This document shows positions 59,126-64,000 of a DNA stretch of 64,000 nt, piece by piece. Position numbers and translations under genes: made by a program. The first letter of the stretch is position 1; each line of letters begins with the position of its first letter. The notes beneath the pieces are model-generated. The model saw only the letters and a program-made list of their open reading frames with translations, had not been told where the DNA came from and did no database searches. Source of the stretch: Streptomyces sp. NBC_01478 (lineage in GTDB: Bacteria > Actinomycetota > Actinomycetes > Streptomycetales > Streptomycetaceae); assembly GCF_036227225.1 (NCBI RefSeq), contig NZ_CP109444.1, forward strand, positions 2,399,501-2,463,500, in the 5' to 3' direction.

Positions 59126-60275
59126 GCTGGCCCTCCATCAGAGCTGTGTCCATCAAAGACGTGAAGCGGTCGAACAGGTAGGCGGCGTCGTGCGGGCCCG
59201 CTGCCGCTTCGGGGTGGTACTGGACGCTGAACGCCGGCCGGTCGAGGAGCCGCAGCCCCTCGACGACCTGGTCGTTCAGGCAGACGTGCGAGACCTCGGC
59301 GCGGCCGTAGGGGGTCTCGGAGACCTTGTCGAGAGGCGCGTCGACGGCGAAGCCGTGGTTGTGCGCGGTGACCTCGACCTTGCCCGTCGTACGGTCCTGC
59401 ACGGGCTGGTTGATGCCCCGGTGGCCGTACTTCAGCTTGTACGTGCCGAAGCCGAGCGCGCGGCCGAGGATCTGGTTGCCGAAGCAGATGCCGAAGAGCG
59501 GGGTACCGCGCTCCAGGACGGCCTGCATGACGGCGACGGGGTGATCGGCGGTGGCGGGGTCGCCGGGACCGTTGGAGAAGAAGACCCCGTCGGGCCGGAC
59601 GGCGTACACGTCCTCGACGGTGGCGGTGGCCGGCAGCACGTGCACCTCGATGCCGCGCTCGGCCATGCGGTGCGGGGTCATGCCCTTGATGCCGAGGTCG
59701 ACGGCGGCGACGGTGTACTTCTTCTCGCCGATCGCGGGGACGACGTAGGTCTCCTTGGTGGCGACCTCGGCGGACAGGTCCGCGCCCGTCATCTCGGGGG
59801 CCTCGCGCACCTCGGCGAGCATGGTGTCCTCGTCGGGCAGCGTGGCGCCGGAGAAGATGCCGACGCGCATCGCGCCGCGCTCGCGCAGATGACGGGTCAA
59901 CGCGCGCGTGTCGATGCCGGAGATCCCGACGACGCCCTGGTTGCGCAGCTCCTCGTCCAGGGAGCGGCGGGAGCGCCAGTTGGACGGCACGCGCGCGGGG
60001 TCGCGCACCACGTAACCGGCGACCCAGATGCGGGCCGACTCGGGGTCCTCGTCGTTGACGCCGGTGTTGCCGACGTGCGGGGCTGTCATCACGACGACCT
60101 GGCGGTGGTACGACGGGTCGGTCAGGGTCTCCTGGTAGCCGGTCATGCCGGTGGAGAACACGGCCTCGCCGAAGGTCACCCCCACGGACCCGTAGGCACG
60201 GCCGCGGAAGATCCGGCCGTCCTCCAGGACGAGTACGGCGGGAACCTTGGCGGCTCCCCTGGTGGAGGTGGTCAT
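59118..60275 (-). CDS. carA: carbamoyl-phosphate synthase, small subunit
   Basis: The 385-residue glutaminase subunit releases ammonia from glutamine for CarB. The class I amidotransferase triad is visible in [17 protein letters not shown] with the nucleophile Cys, and in [13 protein letters not shown] with the His and Glu. The ATG at 60275 overlaps the stop of the upstream gene by 4 bases; the frame extends upstream as a shadow. Confidence 0.97.
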
Positions 60276-60865
60276 CGTGCGCCTTCCGTGTCGGTCGTTT
60301 CGAGACTCTTTTTGATCATGCTGTTCAGGGTGTCGACCCACTCCGTGTGCTCGGCCGCGTGGTCCGAGCGGAACCCGGAGTCGATCAGCCGGTCGCCGTG
60401 CGCCCACGTCACGACCAGGAGACCGCCCTCGCTGAGGACCTTCCCGGCGATGCCCTTGCCGAGCAGGGCCTCGCGCAGCGCCCCGGCCGGGATGAAGAAG
60501 TCGGTGGCTCCCGGTCGTACGACATCCAGGCCGGCCTCCGTCAGGGTCAGCTCGACCCTGCTGCGGGTGCCCAGGCCGTGCGCCACGATGCGGTCGAGCC
60601 ACTGCCCGGCGGTGGTGGAGCCGTGGTAGCGGCCGCTCATCGACAACACAGCCAGTTTCGCCTCACCCACCTCTTCCGGCGCGGTGGGCAGCTCGGGCAG
60701 GTCGCCCTGGAGGGTGCCGCGCCACTTCCAGCCCTCGCGCATCAGCCAGTAGACGAGCGCGATGAAGAGGGCGAGGCCGACGAGCCAGCCGATACGGGCG
60801 GCCCAGTCGGTCACCGGGGCGGACTTCTCCCCGGCCGCGAGGTGGGTCAGTTCCAGAGGTGTCAC
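60272..60865 (-). CDS. membrane protein conserved in actinobacterial pyr operons
   Basis: The 197-residue protein has one hydrophobic segment near the N-terminus (about residues 24-42, [17 protein letters not shown]) and a cytoplasmic domain with beta-rich segments ([33 protein letters not shown]). A member of this family lies between pyrC and carA in many actinobacteria. Its function is unknown. It overlaps both neighbours by 4 bases, so it is translationally coupled to pyrimidine enzymes. GTG start. Confidence 0.85.
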   Translation of the reverse strand: MTPLELTHLAAGEKSAPVTDWAARIGWLVGLALFIALVYWLMREGWKWRGTLQGDLPELPTAPEEVGEAKLAVLSMSGRYHGSTTAGQWLDRIVAHGLGTRSRVELTLTEAGLDVVRPGATDFFIPAGALREALLGKGIAGKVLSEGGLLVVTWAHGDRLIDSGFRSDHAAEHTEWVDTLNSMIKKSLETTDTEGAR

Positions 60866-62148
60866 GTGAGCTTCCCGTCGACGAGCGTGGCCTTGCCCCG
60901 GAGCCAGGTGTGCGTCACACGGCCCGGCAGCTCACGCCCCTCGTACGGGGTGTTGCGACTGCGCGAAGCGAAGCCCGCGGGGTCCACCGACCCACGGTAT
61001 TCCGTGTCGACGAGCGTGAGGTTGGCGGGCTCACCAGCCGAGACGGGACGGCCGTGGCCCACCGCCCGCCCGATCTCTGCGGGCTTGGCGGACATGCGCT
61101 CGGCGACCCCGGCCCAGGTGAGGAGCCCGGTGTCCACCATGGTCTCCTGCACCACTGACAACGCGGTCTCCAGGCCGACCATCCCCATGGCGGCGGCGGC
61201 CCACTCGCAGTCCTTGTCCTCGTGCGGGTGCGGGGCGTGGTCGGTGGCGACGATGTCGATCGTGCCGTCGGCGAGCGCCTCGCGCAGGGCCAGCACATCG
61301 CGCTCGGTGCGCAGCGGCGGGTTGACCTTGAAGACGGGGTTGTAGGAGCGCACCAGCTCATCCGTGAGGAGGAGGTGGTGCGGGGTGACCTCGGCGGTCA
61401 CGTCGATGCCCCGGGACTTGGCCCAGCGGACGATCTCGACGGAACCCGCGGTCGAGAGGTGGCAGATGTGGACGCGGGAACCGACGTGCTCGGCGAGCAG
61501 GACATCCCGGGCGATGATCGATTCTTCGGCCACCGCCGGCCAGCCCCCGAGCCCGAGTTCGGCGGAGACGACGCCCTCGTTCATCTGGGCGCCCTCGGTG
61601 AGGCGGGGCTCCTGCGCGTGCTGGGCGACGACTCCCCCGAAGGCCTTCACGTACTCCAGCGCGCGGCGCATGATCACCGCGTCGTCGACGCACTTGCCGT
61701 CGTCGGAGAAGACGGTGACCCCGGCGGCCGACTCGTGCATGGCGCCCAGCTCGGCGAGCTTCTTGCCCTCCAGGCCGACGGTGACGGCGCCGATGGGCTG
61801 CACATCGCAGTAGCCGTGCTCCTGGCCGAGCCGGTAGACCTGCTCGACGACACCGGCGGTGTCGGCGACGGGGAAGGTGTTGGCCATGGCGAACACGGCG
61901 GTGTAGCCGCCGCTGGCGGCGGCCCGTGTGCCGGTCAGCACGGTCTCGGAGTCCTCGCGGCCGGGCTCGCGGAGGTGGGTGTGCAGGTCGACGAGACCGG
62001 GCAACAGCACCTTGCCGTCGGCCTCGACGACCTCGGCGCCTTCGGCGCTCAGGCCGACGCCCACCTCGGAGATCGTGTCCCCGTCGATCAGCACGTCCTG
62101 CGGCTCGCCGCCGAGGATCTTCGCACCACGGATCAGGATCTTGCTCAT
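60862..62148 (-). CDS. pyrC: dihydroorotase
   Basis: The 428-residue enzyme closes carbamoyl-aspartate to dihydroorotate. It is the long class I type, with the metal motif GLVDLHTHLREPGRED, later metal ligands in HICHLSTAGSVEIV, and the catalytic Asp in IVATDHAPHPHEDK. The ATG at 62148 lies 5 bases after pyrB; it overlaps the downstream membrane protein gene by 4 bases. Confidence 0.97.
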   Translation of the reverse strand: MSKILIRGAKILGGEPQDVLIDGDTISEVGVGLSAEGAEVVEADGKVLLPGLVDLHTHLREPGREDSETVLTGTRAAASGGYTAVFAMANTFPVADTAGVVEQVYRLGQEHGYCDVQPIGAVTVGLEGKKLAELGAMHESAAGVTVFSDDGKCVDDAVIMRRALEYVKAFGGVVAQHAQEPRLTEGAQMNEGVVSAELGLGGWPAVAEESIIARDVLLAEHVGSRVHICHLSTAGSVEIVRWAKSRGIDVTAEVTPHHLLLTDELVRSYNPVFKVNPPLRTERDVLALREALADGTIDIVATDHAPHPHEDKDCEWAAAAMGMVGLETALSVVQETMVDTGLLTWAGVAERMSAKPAEIGRAVGHGRPVSAGEPANLTLVDTEYRGSVDPAGFASRSRNTPYEGRELPGRVTHTWLRGKATLVDGKLT

Positions 62149-62153
62149 GTGAC

Positions 62154-63131
62154 TTACTTCTCCTCGATGCGGGCGTGGCTGACGGCGGGTTCGTTGCCGC
62201 CCAGAAGCAGATAGAGCACGGCCATCCGGATGGAGACTCCGTTTGCGACCTGCTCGACGACGGTGCAGCGGTCCGAGTCGGCGACCTCGGCGGTGATCTC
62301 CATGCCCCGGACCATCGGCCCCGGGTGCATCACGATCGCGTGCTCGGGCATCTTCGCCATGCGGTCGCCGTCGAGGCCGTAGCGCCGCGAGTACTCGCGC
62401 TCGGTCGGGAAGAACGCCGCGTTCATGCGCTCGCGCTGGACACGCAGCAGCATCACCGCGTCGGACTTGGAGAGCGTGCTGTCGAGGTCGTACGAGACCT
62501 CGCAGGGCCAGGCCTCGACGCCGACCGGCACCAGGGTGGGCGGGGCGACGAGGGTGACCTCTGCGCCGAGGGTGTGCAGCAGGTCGACGTTCGAGCGGGC
62601 GACGCGGCTGTGCAGAATGTCGCCGACGAGCGTGATCCGCTTGCCGGCCAGGTCCTGCCCGAGCCCGGCGTCCCGGCCGACGAGCCGGCGGCGCATGGTG
62701 AACGCGTCGAGCAGCGCCTGCGTCGGGTGCTGGTGGGTGCCGTCGCCGGCGTTGATGACGGCCGCGTCGATCCACCCGGAGGTGGCGAGCCGGTACGGCG
62801 CCCCGGAGGCACCGTGCCGGATGACGACCGCGTCGACGCCCATGGCCTCCAGGGTCTGCGCGGTGTCCTTCAGGGACTCGCCCTTGGAGACACTCGACCC
62901 CTTGGCGGTGAAGTTGATGACGTCGGCGGAGAGGCGCTTCTCGGCGGCTTCGAAGGAGATACGCGTGCGCGTGGAGTCCTCGAAGAAGAGGTTGACCACG
63001 GTACGGCCGCGCAGGGTCGGCAGTTTCTTGATCGGCCGGTCGGCGACCCGGGCCATCTCCTCGGCGGTGTCGAGGATCAGGACGGCGTCGTCGCGGGAGA
63101 GGTCGGCGGCCGAGATGAGATGACGCTGCAT
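62154..63131 (-). CDS. pyrB: aspartate carbamoyltransferase, catalytic chain
   Basis: The 325-residue enzyme joins carbamoyl phosphate and aspartate. The carbamoyl phosphate loop [15 protein letters not shown] is intact, as are [10 protein letters not shown] and the aspartate-binding [11 protein letters not shown]. No regulatory chain gene (pyrI) is present, consistent with actinobacteria. It follows pyrR by 117 bases, which include a short hairpin. Confidence 0.97.
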   Translation of the reverse strand: MQRHLISAADLSRDDAVLILDTAEEMARVADRPIKKLPTLRGRTVVNLFFEDSTRTRISFEAAEKRLSADVINFTAKGSSVSKGESLKDTAQTLEAMGVDAVVIRHGASGAPYRLATSGWIDAAVINAGDGTHQHPTQALLDAFTMRRRLVGRDAGLGQDLAGKRITLVGDILHSRVARSNVDLLHTLGAEVTLVAPPTLVPVGVEAWPCEVSYDLDSTLSKSDAVMLLRVQRERMNAAFFPTEREYSRRYGLDGDRMAKMPEHAIVMHPGPMVRGMEITAEVADSDRCTVVEQVANGVSIRMAVLYLLLGGNEPAVSHARIEEK

Positions 63132-63174
63132 CTGTCAGGCTCCGTAAGGCAGTTCAGGTTTGGGGCACGGGGGT

Positions 63175-63191
63175 CTGGGGGTGTCCCCCAG
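63175..63191. repeat. Hairpin between pyrR and pyrB
   Basis: CTGGGGG and CCCCCAG flank TGT, a perfect 7-bp stem. This type of GGGGG-CCCCC hairpin recurs in Streptomyces intergenic DNA. It could be an attenuator inside the pyr operon, or a neutral repeat. Confidence 0.5.
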
Positions 63192-63248
63192 AAGGCACAG
63201 CCGGGCGTGCGGGGGCGCGTCGTGCCGCAGGGGCACGGCGTCCGTCCG

Positions 63249-63812
63249 CTACGGGGTCTGCTTGGCGCCGAGCAGCACGGTGTCGCGACCGTCCTCCTCG
63301 GCGAGCTGGACCTTGACCGTCTCCCGCAGCGACGTGGGGAGGTTCTTGCCGACGTAGTCGGCGCGGATGGGCAGTTCGCGGTGGCCTCTGTCGACCAGGA
63401 CCGCGAGCTGCACCGCGCGCGGGCGCCCGATGTCGTTCAGGGCGTCGAGGGCGGCGCGGATGGTGCGGCCGGAGAAGAGCACGTCGTCGACGAGGACGAC
63501 CAGGCGGCCGTCGATGCCGTCACCGGGGATGTCCGTGCGGGCCAGCGCGCGCGGCGGGTGCATGCGCAGGTCGTCGCGGTACATGGTGATGTCGAGGGAG
63601 CCGACCGGGATCTTGCGGTCGGTGATCTCCTCGAGCTTGACGGCGAGCCGCTGGGCGAGGAAGACGCCCCGGGTCGGGATGCCGAGGAGAACCACGTCGT
63701 CGGCGCCCTTGGCGCGCTCGACGATCTCGTGGGCGATGCGGGTCAGGACCCGCGCGATGTCGGGGGCCTCGAGAACGGGCCGGGCATCGGACTCGTACTG
63801 CTGAGTGTCCAT
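63249..63812 (-). CDS. pyrR: PyrR bifunctional regulator / uracil phosphoribosyltransferase
   Basis: The 187-residue protein has the PRTase fold with the PRPP motif [19 protein letters not shown]. PyrR binds pyr mRNA when UMP is high and lowers expression of the operon; it also has some uracil phosphoribosyltransferase activity. It is the first gene of the pyr operon and begins with ATG behind a near-perfect AGAAGGAGG. A longer frame upstream was rejected. Confidence 0.96.
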   Translation of the reverse strand: MDTQQYESDARPVLEAPDIARVLTRIAHEIVERAKGADDVVLLGIPTRGVFLAQRLAVKLEEITDRKIPVGSLDITMYRDDLRMHPPRALARTDIPGDGIDGRLVVLVDDVLFSGRTIRAALDALNDIGRPRAVQLAVLVDRGHRELPIRADYVGKNLPTSLRETVKVQLAEEDGRDTVLLGAKQTP

Positions 63813-63965
63813 AGAAACGGACCTCCTTCTCCGCCTCACGGGACGGACCTTAAAGGACGTCGGATTTGCGCCATCCACGTTAGCAGGCCGGGGCGACACC
63901 CCTGATCACCCCTATGGAGTAATCGGACACCGCTACCACGGAAGAGCCGGTGCGGACCATTCGGC

Positions 63966-63995
63966 TTGACGCGGGAGCGTAACGCTGCGTAACCT
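63966..63995 (+). promoter_or_regulatory. Promoter for a gene past the right edge, expected bldD
   Basis: TTGACG (63966-63971) and TAACCT (63990-63995) are separated by 18 bases, a good sigma-70-like promoter facing right. It overlaps the BldD box at 63979-63993. In S. coelicolor bldD lies next to pyrR, divergent, and is controlled by its own product. The gene itself is outside the window. Confidence 0.7.
63979..63993 (+). promoter_or_regulatory. BldD box
   Basis: GTAACGCTGCGTAAC fits every fixed position of the published BldD consensus as I recall it (NTNACNC, A or T, GNGTNAN). BldD is the c-di-GMP-dependent repressor of sporulation genes and binds its own promoter. The box spans the end of the spacer and the start of the -10 region, so bound BldD would block initiation. 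Confidence 0.8.
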
Positions 63996-64000
63996 CACAG

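Overview
The window is high-GC actinobacterial chromosome, almost certainly Streptomyces. The signs are the GTG starts, SD-led overlapping operons, the gene set and order (hisG-hisE-rib operon; priA, metK, coaBC, rpoZ, gmk, mihF, pyrF, pyrD, carB, carA, pyrC, pyrB, pyrR) and typical Streptomyces intergenic repeats. From memory the backbone matches the SCO1434-SCO1488 region of S. coelicolor. No tRNA, rRNA, CRISPR array, prophage or complete insertion sequence was seen.

Layout. 1-8.3 kb: end of a CbxX/CfqX AAA ATPase, two CNNM/CBS membrane proteins, a PH-domain protein, hisG-hisE, and the riboflavin operon ribE-ribM-ribBA-ribH behind an FMN riboswitch. 8.5-20.8 kb: an ECF41-type sigma factor, a ROK regulator with a low-complexity insertion divergent from an MFS transporter, a thioesterase, an alginate-lyase-like enzyme and a GH6 glucanase, DUF5995 and LLM proteins, a pair matching lysine 2-monooxygenase/5-aminovaleramidase (davB/davA), and a DUF1963 protein. 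20.9-27.5 kb: an ABC importer with a divergent GntR/UTRA regulator and a HAD phosphatase fused to an endonuclease/exonuclease/phosphatase domain, with a MITE-like element between importer and fusion gene. 27.5-36 kb: small regulators and enzymes, guaB1, a lipoprotein barnase-like RNase with barstar, a SorC regulator, rpe and a lactate-monooxygenase-like enzyme. 36-41.7 kb: rsmB, fmt, an HTH protein and priA.

41.8-49.4 kb is accessory DNA between priA and metK, which I recall as neighbours in S. coelicolor. It holds a TetR-controlled ABC exporter and a four-gene operon: an HTH-TPR regulator, a TIR-domain protein, a NACHT/STAND-like protein with an Arg-substituted P-loop, and a two-pass membrane protein. 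The C-terminal tail of the TIR protein and the N-terminus of the P-loop protein share a 20-residue Gly/Asn/Gln-rich motif (13/20 identical). This is the arrangement expected of an amyloid-motif signalling pair, and it is the best candidate for an undescribed conflict (defence) system in the window.

49.4-64 kb is a long minus-strand housekeeping run making SAM, CoA, RNA polymerase omega, GMP kinase, the actinobacterial IHF and all enzymes of UMP synthesis from carbamoyl phosphate except orotate phosphoribosyltransferase. A perfect 16-bp hairpin divides carB from pyrD. The last 40 bases carry a promoter overlapping an exact match to the BldD box consensus, which predicts that bldD starts just past the right edge.
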